Positions 34,222 to 42,457 are shown, counted from the stretch's first letter. The stretch: DNA of 64,000 nt from Streptomyces massasporeus (GCF_014648995.1 NZ_BMSE01000010.1:124001-188000); one strand, 5' to 3'. Notes: generated by a model not told the origin, from the sequence alone. Translations and numbers: made by a program.

Positions 34222-34709
34222 CCACGCGCGCGTGGCGCGGCCCGAGGCCCCTCGGGCGGGCGGCGCCGACTCCGTCGAACCCCGGCCTCCCGTGCCGCCG
34301 GGAACTGATCGGCTTCGCCACCGTCGGGCTCCTCGCCTACGCCGTCGACCTGGCCCTGTTCACCGGCCTGCGCGGCCCCGCCGGACTCGACCCGCTCACC
34401 GCCAAGTCCCTGTCCTTCCTGGCCGCCTGCACCGTCGCCTACGCGGGCAACGCCCTCGGCACCTACCGGACCGCGCGCGCACCGGGCCTGCGCCCCTACG
34501 CCGTGTTCTTCGCGGTGAACCTCGCCGGAGCGGCCGTACAGCTGCTCTGCCTGGCCGTCAGCCACTACGGCCTCGGCCTCACCTCGCAGCGCGCGGACAC
34601 CGTCTCCGGCGCGGTCGTCGGTATGGCGCTGGCCACAGTCCTGCGGTTCTGGGGTACCCGTACATGGGTGTTCCGGGCGGAGGGCAGAGTCGGATCATGG
34701 ACTGGCTGA
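34218..34709 (+). CDS. GtrA-family membrane protein
   Basis: A 163-residue four-helix GtrA protein (RELIGFATVGLLAYAVDLALF, LSFLAACTVAYAGNALGTYR, YAVFFAVNLAGAAVQLL, then a last helix and RFWGTRTWVFR). GtrA proteins move or recruit polyprenyl-linked sugars; the mycobacterial relative Rv3789 lies beside dprE1 and acts in arabinan synthesis. The GTG start overlaps the UbiA stop (GTGA). It overlaps the next gene by 13 bp. A role in flipping or anchoring the polyprenyl-phospho-pentose is inferred from this placement. Confidence 0.88.
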   Translation: MTTRAWRGPRPLGRAAPTPSNPGLPCRRELIGFATVGLLAYAVDLALFTGLRGPAGLDPLTAKSLSFLAACTVAYAGNALGTYRTARAPGLRPYAVFFAVNLAGAAVQLLCLAVSHYGLGLTSQRADTVSGAVVGMALATVLRFWGTRTWVFRAEGRVGSWTG

Positions 34710-35614
34710 AAAGGCTCCCGGTGATCGGGCCGTGGTCGGAGCGGCTGATGATCACCCACGCGTGGCGGTCGTACGAGCGGCTCGACCGCGTGAAGTGGCC
34801 GCGGCTGGCCGCCGCGATGACCTTCAGGAGTTTCGTCGCGCTGTTCCCGCTGCTGACGGTGTCCGCCACCATCGCCGCCGCCACGCTCAGCAAGGAACGG
34901 GAGGAGAAGCTGCGGGACAAGCTCGCCGAGCAGGTCCCCGGCATCTCCGACCAGCTGGACATCGCCGGCCTGGTGGACAACGCCGGCACGATCGGCCTCA
35001 TCGCCGGTGCGCTGCTGCTCTTCACCGGCATCAGCTGGGCCGGCTCGATGCGCGAGTGCCTGCGCGCCGTGTGGGAACTGCCCGACGAGGAGGAGAACCC
35101 GCTCCTGCGCTACGCCAAGGACGCCGGCGTCCTGGTCGGCCTCGGCGGCGCGCTCCTCGTCACCATCGCCGCCTCAGCCGTCGCCTCCGCGATGATCGGC
35201 TGGGTCACCCGGCAGCTCGGCATCGACGAGGGCGGCTGGGGCGGGGTCCTGCTGCACATCGTCGCGTTGCTGATCGCCGTCCTCGCGAACTTCCTGCTCC
35301 TGCTCTACGTCCTCACCCTGCTGCCCGGCGTCGAGCCGACGCGCCACCGCCTGTTCGTCGCGGCGCTGACCGGCGCGATCGGCTTCGAACTGCTGAAGCT
35401 GCTGCTCAGCGGCTATCTGCAGGGCGTGGCCGCGAAGAGCATGTACGGCGCGTTCGGGGTGCCCGTCGCGCTGTTGCTGTGGATCAACTTCACCTCGAAG
35501 CTGGTGCTGTTCTGCGCCGCCTGGACGGCGACGCAGAGCAAGGAGGACGAAGTCCCCGAGATCACGGGCGAGTGCGGCGGCGCACCAGATCCGGCAGCGG
35601 CCAACGGCGGTTGA
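34697..35614 (+). CDS. YihY/BrkB-family membrane protein
   Basis: A 305-residue polytopic protein of the YihY/virulence factor BrkB family (formerly mis-called RNase BN). Typical blocks are AAAMTFRSFVALFPLLTV, the GLIAGALLLFTGISWAGSM helix, and the C-terminal YGAFGVPVALLLWINFTSKLVLF. Its function in the membrane is unknown, perhaps lipid or solute transport. It is the last gene of the PAP2-UbiA-GtrA operon. Its 3' end overlaps the convergent carboxypeptidase gene by 53 bp, so the two messages are partly antisense. Confidence 0.88.
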   Translation: MDWLKRLPVIGPWSERLMITHAWRSYERLDRVKWPRLAAAMTFRSFVALFPLLTVSATIAAATLSKEREEKLRDKLAEQVPGISDQLDIAGLVDNAGTIGLIAGALLLFTGISWAGSMRECLRAVWELPDEEENPLLRYAKDAGVLVGLGGALLVTIAASAVASAMIGWVTRQLGIDEGGWGGVLLHIVALLIAVLANFLLLLYVLTLLPGVEPTRHRLFVAALTGAIGFELLKLLLSGYLQGVAAKSMYGAFGVPVALLLWINFTSKLVLFCAAWTATQSKEDEVPEITGECGGAPDPAAANGG

Positions 35615-36869
35615 CCAGGAACGCGCCGCCCGCGAGCAGCACCAGCACCCCGCCCGTGATGCCGAGCGCGGTCCAGATGCCGCTGGAGCCGTCCGCGGCC
35701 GGGGCGCCGGCCACCGACTTCGAACCGGTCCCGGCCGTGCCGCTGCCGCCGTCCCCGGATCCGCCCGCCTCGCCCGAGGGGTTCGCGCCGGGCTTCGCCT
35801 GTGCCGCGCCCTTGGGCGGCACCAGCTCACCCACCGGCTGCACCTTCCCGGCCGCCTTGAAGCCCCAGTCGAACAGCCGGGCCGTCTCCTTGTAGACCTC
35901 GTTGTGCTCGGGCTTCTCCGGGTTCATCACCGTCACCAGCAGCACCTTGCCGCCGCGCTCGGCGACGCCGGTGAAGGTGGCGCCCGCGTTGGTGGTGTTG
36001 CCGTTCTTGACGCCCGCGATGCCCTGGTAGACGGGCACGTCGGAGTCACCGGCGAGCAGCCGGTTGGTGTTCTGGATCTCGAAGGACTCGCGGGTCTTCT
36101 TGCCCTTCTTGCCCTTCTTGGTCTGCCCGGGGAACTTGGCGCGGACCGTCGAGGCGTACTCGCGGAAGTCCTTCTTCTGCATCCCGGAGCGGGCGAACAG
36201 CGTCAGGTCGTACGCCGAGGAGACCTGCCCCTCGGCGTCGTAGCCGTCCGGGCTGACGACGTGCGTGTCGAGGGCCTGGAGCTCCTCGGCGTGCTCGTTC
36301 ATCGCCTTGACGGTGTTCTCGACGCCCCCGTTCATGGCGGACAGCACGTGCACGGCGTCGTTCCCGGAGCGCAGGAAGACGCCCAGCCACAGGTCGTGGA
36401 CCGTGTACGTCTCCTCCTCCTTTATCCCGACCATGCTGGAGCCCGCGCCGATTCCGGCCAGGTCCGCGGGCACGACCTTGTGCTTGGAGTCGCTCGGGAA
36501 CTTCGGCAGCAGCGTGTCGGCGAACAGCATCTTCAGCGTGCTCGCGGGGGCGAGGCGCCAGTGCGCGTTGTGCGCGGCCAGCACGTCACCGGACTCCGCG
36601 TCGGCGACGATCCAGGAGCGGGCGCTCACGTCCTTCGGCAGCACCGGTACGCCGCTCGCCAGGTTCACCTGCGTCCCCGGCCTGCCGAGCCGGGCACCGC
36701 CCACGCTCGACATCGACGCCGGGGGAGTGGCCGAGGGGCTCGCACTCGCCGACGGGCTGTCCGAGGGCTTCGGGGCGGCGACGGCGACGGGCGCGGCCAG
36801 GGCGAGGGACGACAGGACGGCGGAGGTGACCAGCAGGGATCGCCTGGCGGTCTTCTTCGGAGCGGGCAC
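35562..36869 (-). CDS. D-alanyl-D-alanine carboxypeptidase
   Basis: A 435-residue penicillin-binding protein of the S11 family that trims the terminal D-Ala of peptidoglycan stem peptides. The signal peptide ends near AVA-APK. The active-site motifs are SxxK at Ser110-Lys113 (PASTLKM), SGN (LRSGNDAV) and VKNGNTTNAG, where KNG takes the place of the usual KTG. A Gly/Ser/Thr-rich linker leads to a C-terminal transmembrane helix (GIWTALGITGGVLVLLAGGAF) and a basic tail. A KKGKKGKKT block near residue 265 is unusual. The GTG at 36869 has TACGTT 7 nt upstream and no ribosome site. Confidence 0.92.
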   Translation of the reverse strand: MPAPKKTARRSLLVTSAVLSSLALAAPVAVAAPKPSDSPSASASPSATPPASMSSVGGARLGRPGTQVNLASGVPVLPKDVSARSWIVADAESGDVLAAHNAHWRLAPASTLKMLFADTLLPKFPSDSKHKVVPADLAGIGAGSSMVGIKEEETYTVHDLWLGVFLRSGNDAVHVLSAMNGGVENTVKAMNEHAEELQALDTHVVSPDGYDAEGQVSSAYDLTLFARSGMQKKDFREYASTVRAKFPGQTKKGKKGKKTRESFEIQNTNRLLAGDSDVPVYQGIAGVKNGNTTNAGATFTGVAERGGKVLLVTVMNPEKPEHNEVYKETARLFDWGFKAAGKVQPVGELVPPKGAAQAKPGANPSGEAGGSGDGGSGTAGTGSKSVAGAPAADGSSGIWTALGITGGVLVLLAGGAFLVNRRWPLPDLVRRRTRP

Positions 36870-36876
36870 GGTCGGA

Positions 36877-36882
36877 AACGTA
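36877..36882 (-). promoter_or_regulatory. -10 box of carboxypeptidase gene
   Basis: TACGTT on the minus strand lies 7 nt before the GTG at 36869, consistent with a leaderless message. Confidence 0.45.
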
Positions 36883-36948
36883 CATGCCGTACGCAGGGAA
36901 GTCCCGCCTTCGGCCCCACCCCGGGAACGGAACCGGACACGGGCTGGC

Positions 36949-36954
36949 GATACT
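36949..36954 (+). promoter_or_regulatory. -10 box of SCO4848-type gene
   Basis: GATACT lies 6 nt before the ATG at 36961 with no ribosome site between, consistent with a leaderless message. Confidence 0.4.
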
Positions 36955-36960
36955 GGGTGC

Positions 36961-37200
36961 ATGAAGCTCAGCCGCCCCGTCTCCTGGTTCCTGCTCGCCT
37001 TCGGGGTGTGGAGCTGGGTCATCTGGATCACTTTCGTCAAGAACCTCGTCAAGGACAGCAGCGGACTCGCCTTCGACGACGGTGATCCCACGGCCTACTT
37101 CTGGGTGCACCTGCTGCTCGCCGTCGTTTCCTTCGTATTGGGGACGGCCGTCGGGGCCATCGGGTTGCGTGGTCTGCGCGCACTGCGCCGGACGTCATAG
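36961..37200 (+). CDS. SCO4848-family small membrane protein
   Basis: A 79-residue protein with two transmembrane helices: WFLLAFGVWSWVIWITFVKN and WVHLLLAVVSFVLGTAVGAIG. The short loop between them contains KDSSGLAFDDGDPTAYF, and the tail is basic (RGLRALRRTS). It corresponds to the actinomycete family named after S. coelicolor SCO4848, always near a D-Ala-D-Ala carboxypeptidase and a metallophosphoesterase in my recollection. The function is unknown. The start is fixed by a -10 box 6 nt upstream. It lies 23 bp before the phosphoesterase and is probably co-transcribed with it. Confidence 0.82.
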   Translation: MKLSRPVSWFLLAFGVWSWVIWITFVKNLVKDSSGLAFDDGDPTAYFWVHLLLAVVSFVLGTAVGAIGLRGLRALRRTS

Positions 37201-37223
37201 CGGCGATCGGGAGAAACGGCACC

Positions 37224-38852
37224 GTGGTCATCGTTTTCGTACTCGTCGCCGTACTGGTCCTGGCCGTCGTCGTGACGGCCAACTGGTACGTGTGGCGCCG
37301 GCTGTTCCGCGACACGACCCGCGGCCCGGGCCCCGTCCGCCGCGCGGGCGCGGTCCTGATCGCCGGCGGCTGGGTCCTGGCGATCGCGGCCCTGGTCGCC
37401 GAGCGCTCCGGTGCCCCCTTCTGGCTCCAGCAGGTCCTCGCCTGGCCGGGCTTCCTGTGGCTGGCCCTGTCGATATACCTGCTGCTGGCGGTGCTGGCCG
37501 GCGAGATCGTCCGCCCGCTCCTGCGCCGCTTCCTGGAACACCGGGCGAGACGAACGGGCCAGGCCTCACGGCCCGCCCCGGCGGGTCCCGAGGGCGCGCC
37601 GACCACGGCCCCCGACGCCCCCGCGACAGGCCCCCAGGGCCAGGGCAGCGCCCTCGCCGCGCCGCAGGCGAACGGCAGCGGTGCGGACCCCGTCTCCGCC
37701 GGCGCCTCGCAGCCCAACGGCGGTGGTGGCTCGGCTTCCACCACGACCGCCGTGCCCGCGGCCGGCTCGCGTGCGGGCGGCGGCGGAGCGACCGCTTCCG
37801 CGGCGGCGCCCGCGACCGCTTCGCAGCCCGAAGCCGGAGTCGGCGCGCCCACGGCCGAGACCGCCGCGCCGCAGGCGAACGGCAGCGGTGCGGCCCCCGC
37901 GCCCGAGACCGCGACCGGCGATGCCGATGGAGCGCCCGCCTCCGCCATCGCCCCGGACGCCCCGCCCGAGAGCTCCCCGGAGTCCCCTGCCACCGCGAAC
38001 CCGACCGGCACCGCCACCCCTGCCGGCCCCACCCGCCGTCTCTTCGTCTCCCGGGTCGTCGCCGGGGCCGCCGCGGCCGCCGCCGTCGGGACCGTGGGGT
38101 ACGGGACGTACGGCGTGCTGCGCGGGCCGAAGGTCAAGCGGGTCACCGTGCCGCTGGCCAAGCTGCCGCGCGCCGCGCACGGGTACCGGATCGCCGTGGT
38201 CAGCGACGTGCACCTCGGCCCGGTCCTGGGACGCGGCTTCGCGCAGAAGGTCGTCGACACGATCAACGCGACCCAGCCCGACCTGATCGCGGTCGTCGGC
38301 GACCTGGTCGACGGCAGTGTGAAGGACCTCGGCCCCGCGGCCGCCCCGCTCGCCCAGCTGAGGGCCCGTCACGGCTCGTACTTCGTCACCGGCAACCACG
38401 AGTACTTCTCCGGCGCCGAGCAGTGGGTCGAGGAGGTCCGCCGTCTGGGCATCAACCCCCTGGAGAACGCCCGCAGGGAGATGCCGTACTTCGACCTGGC
38501 CGGAGTCAACGACGTCGCCGGCGAGGACGAGGGCCAGGGCCCGGACTTCGCGAAGGCGCTCGGCGACCGCGACACCGCACGCGCGTGCGTGCTGCTCGCC
38601 CACCAGCCCGTCCAGATCCACGACGCCGTCGAGCACGGCGTCGACCTCCAGCTCTCCGGCCACACCCACGGCGGCCAGCTCTGGCCGGGCAACCTCATCG
38701 CCTCCGGCGCCAACCCCACCCTCGCGGGCCTGGACCGCTACGGCGACACCCAGCTCTACGTCTCGCGCGGCGCCGGCGCCTGGGGCCCGCCCACCCGCGT
38801 GGGCGCACCCTCGGACATCACCGTCATCGAACTCGCGTCGAAGCAGGCCTGA
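37224..38852 (+). CDS. Membrane-anchored metallophosphoesterase
   Basis: A 542-residue protein. Two to three N-terminal helices (first VIVFVLVAVLVLAVVVTANW) are followed by a low-complexity linker of about 150 residues rich in Ala, Pro, Gly and Ser in which APQANGSGA appears twice. An RRLFVSR-plus-hydrophobic segment near 270 is a possible internal TAT-like anchor. The calcineurin-type catalytic domain then has VSDVHLG, VGDLVDG, GNHEYF, AHQP and SGHTHGGQ, the full set of metal ligands. It resembles YaeI/YkuE-type phosphoesterases acting outside the membrane on lipids or nucleotides. GTG start 23 bp after the preceding gene. Confidence 0.88.
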   Translation: MVIVFVLVAVLVLAVVVTANWYVWRRLFRDTTRGPGPVRRAGAVLIAGGWVLAIAALVAERSGAPFWLQQVLAWPGFLWLALSIYLLLAVLAGEIVRPLLRRFLEHRARRTGQASRPAPAGPEGAPTTAPDAPATGPQGQGSALAAPQANGSGADPVSAGASQPNGGGGSASTTTAVPAAGSRAGGGGATASAAAPATASQPEAGVGAPTAETAAPQANGSGAAPAPETATGDADGAPASAIAPDAPPESSPESPATANPTGTATPAGPTRRLFVSRVVAGAAAAAAVGTVGYGTYGVLRGPKVKRVTVPLAKLPRAAHGYRIAVVSDVHLGPVLGRGFAQKVVDTINATQPDLIAVVGDLVDGSVKDLGPAAAPLAQLRARHGSYFVTGNHEYFSGAEQWVEEVRRLGINPLENARREMPYFDLAGVNDVAGEDEGQGPDFAKALGDRDTARACVLLAHQPVQIHDAVEHGVDLQLSGHTHGGQLWPGNLIASGANPTLAGLDRYGDTQLYVSRGAGAWGPPTRVGAPSDITVIELASKQA

Positions 38853-39041
38853 CGGCGAGCACGCCCTGTGAGAACGCTGTGAAACCGGACCGAAACACCC
38901 ACCGGTCCCCATCGGTAAGTTCTTTCCCAACTCATCAGATCTCCCTTCCCTCTGCTCAAAATCCTGTGATTGTGTGAGCCCGCCGCAAAGGGGTGCGGCA
39001 CACGCACAAGGGCCTTCAGGGGCCTGGGGAGGGCAAAGCCG

Positions 39042-40595
39042 ATGCGATCGGTTCGCATACGGATACTCGCGGGGCTGCTGGTCCTGGCCGCCGCGGGCGT
39101 GGGCGCCTGGCAGTTCCTGCCGTCGAAGGGCGACGGGAAGACCATCACGGTCGGCACGACGGACGGCGTCACCTCGCTCGACCCGGCCGGTGCCTACGAC
39201 GCGGGCTCCTGGGCGCTGTTCAGCAACGTCTTCCAGTCGCTGCTGACGTTCGCGCCGGGCGGCACCGCCCCCGTGCCGGACGCGGCGAAGAGGTGCGCGT
39301 TCGCGCACGGCGACCTCACCGCGTACCGCTGCGAGCTGCGCGACGGCCTCACCTTCCCGAGCGGCCGGGCGATGGACGCCGAGGACGTGAAGTACTCCTT
39401 CGACCGGATCCTGAGGATCAAGGCCCCCGTCGGACCGGCCTCCCTGCTCGGCACGCTGGGCTCCGTGGACGCCGCCGGCATGACGGTCACCTTCCACCTG
39501 ACCTCGCCGGACGCGACGTTCCCCTTCAAGGTGGCCACCGGCGCCGGCTCGATCGTCGACCACACCGCGTACCCGGCCGGCAAGCTGCGCGCCGACGCCG
39601 GCGTCGACGGCACGGGCCCCTACACCCTCACCTCGTACACGAAGGACCATGAAGCGGTCCTCGCGCCCAACCAGCACTACCGGGGTGCCGTCAGCGGCGC
39701 GGGCCGGCCCGTCGACCTGCGCTACTACGCGACCCCCCAGGCCCTGGACACCGCCTGGAAGGACAAGCAGGTCGACGTCGCGACCGACCAGCTGCCGCCC
39801 GGCGTCCTCGCCGGGCTCAATCCGAGCGATCCGGGCCAGCGCGTCTACGAGGCGGACGGCTCCGAGACCCGGAACCTGTACTTCAACACCCGCGCGGGCA
39901 AGCCGCTGCACGACCCGAAGGTCCGGCAGGCCATGGCCTGGCTGATCGACCGCGAGCAGCTGGCCGCCACCGTCTACGACGGCACCGTCGACCCGCTGTA
40001 CTCCCTGATCCCGGCGGGCCTCACCGGGCACACCGCCTCGTTCTTCGACGACTACCCGAAACCGGACCCGAAGAAGGCCCGGCAGCTCCTCACCCGGGCC
40101 GGCGTCAGCCTGCCCGTGCACTTCACCTACGGCTACGCCAAGGGCCGCGGCGCCGGTGAGCAGGAGGCGGCCGAGATCAAGAAGGAACTGGAGGCGAGCG
40201 GCCTGTTCAAGGTCACCCTCCAGGGCTACGAGTGGACCGCCTTCCAGAAGCAGTGGGCGAGCGGAAAGCTCGACGCGTACGCCGTCGGCTGGGTCGCCGA
40301 CTTCCCCGACCCGGACACCTTCGGCGCCGCGCTCGTCGGCACCGGCAGCGCCATGAACACCGGCTACAGCAGCAAGACCGTCGACCGGCTCATCAAGGAC
40401 AGCCGGCGCTTCGCCGAGCGGACCGAGGCCGACCAGGACTTCCGCTCGGTGCAGCAGACCGTCGCCGAGGACGTCCCGGTGCTGCCGCTGTGGCAGGCCA
40501 AGGAATACGTCGTCACCACCGAGGACGTCGGCGGCGGCCAGTACCTGTCGGACGGCACGGGCGTGTTCCGCCTGTGGAGCCTCACCGACCTCTGA
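39042..40595 (+). CDS. Family 5 extracellular solute-binding protein
   Basis: A 517-residue peptide/nickel-type binding protein (SBP_bac_5). It starts with a hydrophobic segment (RIRILAGLLVLAAAGVGAW) but has no lipobox cysteine, so it may stay anchored by an uncleaved signal. Family blocks are TDGVTSLDPAGAYDAGSWAL, FDRILRIK, DGTGPYTLTSY and YFNTRAGKPLHDPKVRQAMAWLIDR. GGGGAGGGCAAAGCC precedes the ATG. No ABC permease or ATPase genes are adjacent, so it either works with a transporter encoded elsewhere or acts as a receptor. Upstream 189 bp contain no gene. Confidence 0.88.
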   Translation: MRSVRIRILAGLLVLAAAGVGAWQFLPSKGDGKTITVGTTDGVTSLDPAGAYDAGSWALFSNVFQSLLTFAPGGTAPVPDAAKRCAFAHGDLTAYRCELRDGLTFPSGRAMDAEDVKYSFDRILRIKAPVGPASLLGTLGSVDAAGMTVTFHLTSPDATFPFKVATGAGSIVDHTAYPAGKLRADAGVDGTGPYTLTSYTKDHEAVLAPNQHYRGAVSGAGRPVDLRYYATPQALDTAWKDKQVDVATDQLPPGVLAGLNPSDPGQRVYEADGSETRNLYFNTRAGKPLHDPKVRQAMAWLIDREQLAATVYDGTVDPLYSLIPAGLTGHTASFFDDYPKPDPKKARQLLTRAGVSLPVHFTYGYAKGRGAGEQEAAEIKKELEASGLFKVTLQGYEWTAFQKQWASGKLDAYAVGWVADFPDPDTFGAALVGTGSAMNTGYSSKTVDRLIKDSRRFAERTEADQDFRSVQQTVAEDVPVLPLWQAKEYVVTTEDVGGGQYLSDGTGVFRLWSLTDL

Positions 40596-40610
40596 CCGAC
40601 CTCTGACGAC

Positions 40611-41357
40611 TCAGGAGTCGGAGCGCCGCCGGGCCGCCGGGTCGGGGATGGCGTTCGTCATGCCCGGCAGGAACTCCGTGAACAGCTCGTGCACCTCGCG
40701 CACGAGCGGCCGCAGCACCCGGAAGCGGGCCAGGGCGACGCCCCGCGCGGTGAGCCGGGCGCCGCGTTCGGCCAGCCGGTAGCTGCGCTCGCGCCCCTCG
40801 GTACGGTCGAAGATCCAGTACAGGACCAGCCCCATCTGGGACAGCCACATCAACTCGGGGAGGATGTCCCGCAGTTCCTCGGGCACCTTCGTCTTCGTGG
40901 CCCCGGCGAGCACCTCCCGGTGGACGCTGATGGCCTCCTCGCGCGCGTGCTCCGACTCGGGCGAGAAGGGGCTGAGCGGGCTGTCCGGGTCGGCGGCGTT
41001 CTTGAAGAACTGCACCGCGAACTCGTGGTACGGCGCGGCGATGTCCAGCCAGGCCCGCAGCACCCCCGCCAGACGGGTCTCCAGGTCGCGCTCCCGGTCC
41101 AGGATCTCCCGGACCGCCACCTGGTGCTCGGCGGCGATCCGGTCGTAGAAGCCCTGGATCAGGTGCTCCTTGCCCGCGAAGTAGTAGTACGCGTTGCCGA
41201 CGGAGACCCCTGCCTCCTTGGCGATGGCCCGCATCGTTGTCTTGTCGTAGCCGCGCTCCTGGAACAGCCGCATGGCCGTCTCCAGGATCAGGGCGCGGGT
41301 CTGCTCGGACTTGGTGGGGGTGGCGCCGTCGTCGGGGCCGTCGTTCTTCGCGGGCAC
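40611..41357 (-). CDS. TetR-family transcriptional regulator
   Basis: A 248-residue TetR regulator. The DNA-binding domain covers about residues 18-66 (RALILETAMRLFQERGYDKT, then TMRAIAKEAGVSVGNAYYYF as the helix-turn-helix). The ligand domain has a WLDIAAPYHEFAVQFFKNA helix. The GTG at 41357 is supported by TAGGCT 8 nt upstream. It follows the DCC/membrane-protein pair in the same direction, and the two palindromes at 42351-42409 are good candidates for its operators, giving an autoregulated unit. The effector is unknown; family members with this architecture often respond to lipophilic acids or acyl-CoAs. Confidence 0.92.
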   Translation of the reverse strand: MPAKNDGPDDGATPTKSEQTRALILETAMRLFQERGYDKTTMRAIAKEAGVSVGNAYYYFAGKEHLIQGFYDRIAAEHQVAVREILDRERDLETRLAGVLRAWLDIAAPYHEFAVQFFKNAADPDSPLSPFSPESEHAREEAISVHREVLAGATKTKVPEELRDILPELMWLSQMGLVLYWIFDRTEGRERSYRLAERGARLTARGVALARFRVLRPLVREVHELFTEFLPGMTNAIPDPAARRRSDS

Positions 41358-41365
41358 GGAAAGAG

Positions 41366-41371
41366 AGCCTA
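41366..41371 (-). promoter_or_regulatory. -10 box of tetR gene
   Basis: TAGGCT on the minus strand lies 8 nt before the GTG start, which suggests an additional internal promoter for the regulator. Confidence 0.45.
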
Positions 41372-41389
41372 ACGTCAGCACGGGTGCGG

Positions 41390-41914
41390 CTACCGAGGGG
41401 CGCAGGTGCCGTCGGCGCAGCCGGGCGCGGTGTAGGACCAGCCGCTGCCGGGGTCGTACGACCAGCCGTCCGCGCGCCGGTACACCTGGCCGCCCCACTG
41501 CGTGCCGCCGCGCTGCCCCCGGTGCGCCTGCGCCCCGCGCCACTTGGCGGCGGCGAGTACCGCGCCCTTGGCCAGCAGGGCGCCGGACGGGGTGCTCAGC
41601 CGGTGGGCGAGCGGCCGGTGTTCGCGCAGCGCCCACAGGGTGACCACCCAGGCGGCGGGGCCCCGGTAGACCTGCCCGGCGTCGCCGACGACGGTGATCT
41701 CGTCGAGGGTGGCGCCGTGGTCGAGGCCGGGAAAGCGCCGCCGGGCCTCCTCGGAGGCGGCCGGGACCGGCTCCAGCGGCACCAGCTGGGGCTGCCGCAG
41801 GAGCCAGTCGCGCAGGAACGCGCACAGGGAGCACTCGGCGTCGTACAGGACGGTGAGCCGGCGGACCGGTGCGGGTGCGTTCATGCCGGTCGCGTTCGTG
41901 CTGGTGGCGTTCAC
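41390..41914 (-). CDS. DCC-family thiol-disulfide oxidoreductase-like protein
   Basis: A 174-residue protein of the DCC1-like (DUF393) family: VLYDAECSLCAFLRDWL holds the D-x3-C-x2-C motif close to residue 25, and GPAAWVVTLWAL is the usual second block. A C-terminal extension of about 45 residues rich in Gly, Trp and Tyr ends in CADGTCAPR, with a second Cys pair not typical of the family. The GTG has GGAGGAGG 5 nt upstream. It lies 15 bp after the small membrane-protein gene and is probably co-transcribed with it under the TTGAAC-palindrome promoter. A role in thiol redox is the family suggestion only. Confidence 0.85.
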   Translation of the reverse strand: MNATSTNATGMNAPAPVRRLTVLYDAECSLCAFLRDWLLRQPQLVPLEPVPAASEEARRRFPGLDHGATLDEITVVGDAGQVYRGPAAWVVTLWALREHRPLAHRLSTPSGALLAKGAVLAAAKWRGAQAHRGQRGGTQWGGQVYRRADGWSYDPGSGWSYTAPGCADGTCAPR

Positions 41915-41929
41915 GTGGGCCTCCTCCGC

Positions 41930-42337
41930 TCAGGCCTGCGCCTGCGGGGCCACCCAGCCCTGCGGCGGCACCGGGGGCACCTGCTCCCGCTCCATGGCGC
42001 CCCGGCGCCGGATCCGGTTGAGCACGTAGACGTTGGCCAGGTGCATCACGCCGAGCACCAGCAGCACCACGCCGAGCTTGGTCGACAGGGCCTCGAAGAT
42101 GCCGCGGGCGTCGGTGATGGTCTCGTCGTCGCTCAGGTACAGCGCGACGAACCCGAGGTTGACGAGGTAGAAGCCGACCACCAGGAGGTGGTTGACGGCG
42201 TCGGCGAGCTTCTCGTTGCCGTGCAGCACGTCGGCGAGGAAGACCCTCCCGTTGTGGCTGAGCGTGCGGGCCACCCAGACGGTCAGACCGATGCTGACCA
42301 GCAGGTAGATGACGTAGGCGATGACCGTGCGGTCCAT
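41930..42337 (-). CDS. Four-helix membrane protein of unknown function
   Basis: A 135-residue protein with three hydrophobic segments (VIAYVIYLLVSIGLTVWVA, LLVVGFYLVNLGFVALYL, LGVVLLVLGVMHLANVYVL) and a Pro-rich cytoplasmic tail (QVPPVPPQGWVAPQAQA). Histidines lie in HGNEKLADAVNHLL and VMHLANV, which could bind heme or metal; I do not recognise the family with certainty. It is the first gene of the operon leading into the DCC protein and TetR regulator. Its promoter overlaps two palindromes, so it is strongly regulated. Confidence 0.75.
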   Translation of the reverse strand: MDRTVIAYVIYLLVSIGLTVWVARTLSHNGRVFLADVLHGNEKLADAVNHLLVVGFYLVNLGFVALYLSDDETITDARGIFEALSTKLGVVLLVLGVMHLANVYVLNRIRRRGAMEREQVPPVPPQGWVAPQAQA

Positions 42338-42350
42338 AGCCCCACCCTTC

Positions 42351-42409
42351 TTGAACACGTTCAAAACGCTGTCGGGGATGACTGTAGACCTACTTTTGAA
42401 CATGTTCAA
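42351..42409 (-). promoter_or_regulatory. Repressor-controlled promoter with paired TTGAAC-N2-GTTCAA operators
   Basis: Two perfect dyads lie at 42351-42364 and 42396-42409, with centres 45 bp apart. The upstream one supplies the minus-strand -35 element TTGAAC (42409-42404). A 17-nt spacer leads to the -10 box TACAGT (42386-42381). The second dyad lies downstream of the start site, just before the 42337 gene. This is a textbook repression layout, and the TetR protein encoded in the same unit is the natural candidate. Confidence 0.75.
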
Positions 42410-42444
42410 CACAAGGGCCCGGGGTGATTGTCAGTGGTGCCTCG

Positions 42445-42450
42445 TACGGT
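42445..42450 (+). promoter_or_regulatory. -10 box of the 42458 gene
   Basis: TACGGT lies 7 nt before the ATG at 42458 with no ribosome site. The promoter starts only 36 bp from the nearest TTGAAC palindrome on the divergent side. Confidence 0.45.
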
Positions 42451-42457
42451 CGTCGGC

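Noticed and set aside
37566..40121. 851-codon minus-strand frame across the phosphoesterase and binding-protein genes
   Set aside because: No motif, low-complexity composition and no start signal; both plus-strand genes are well supported.
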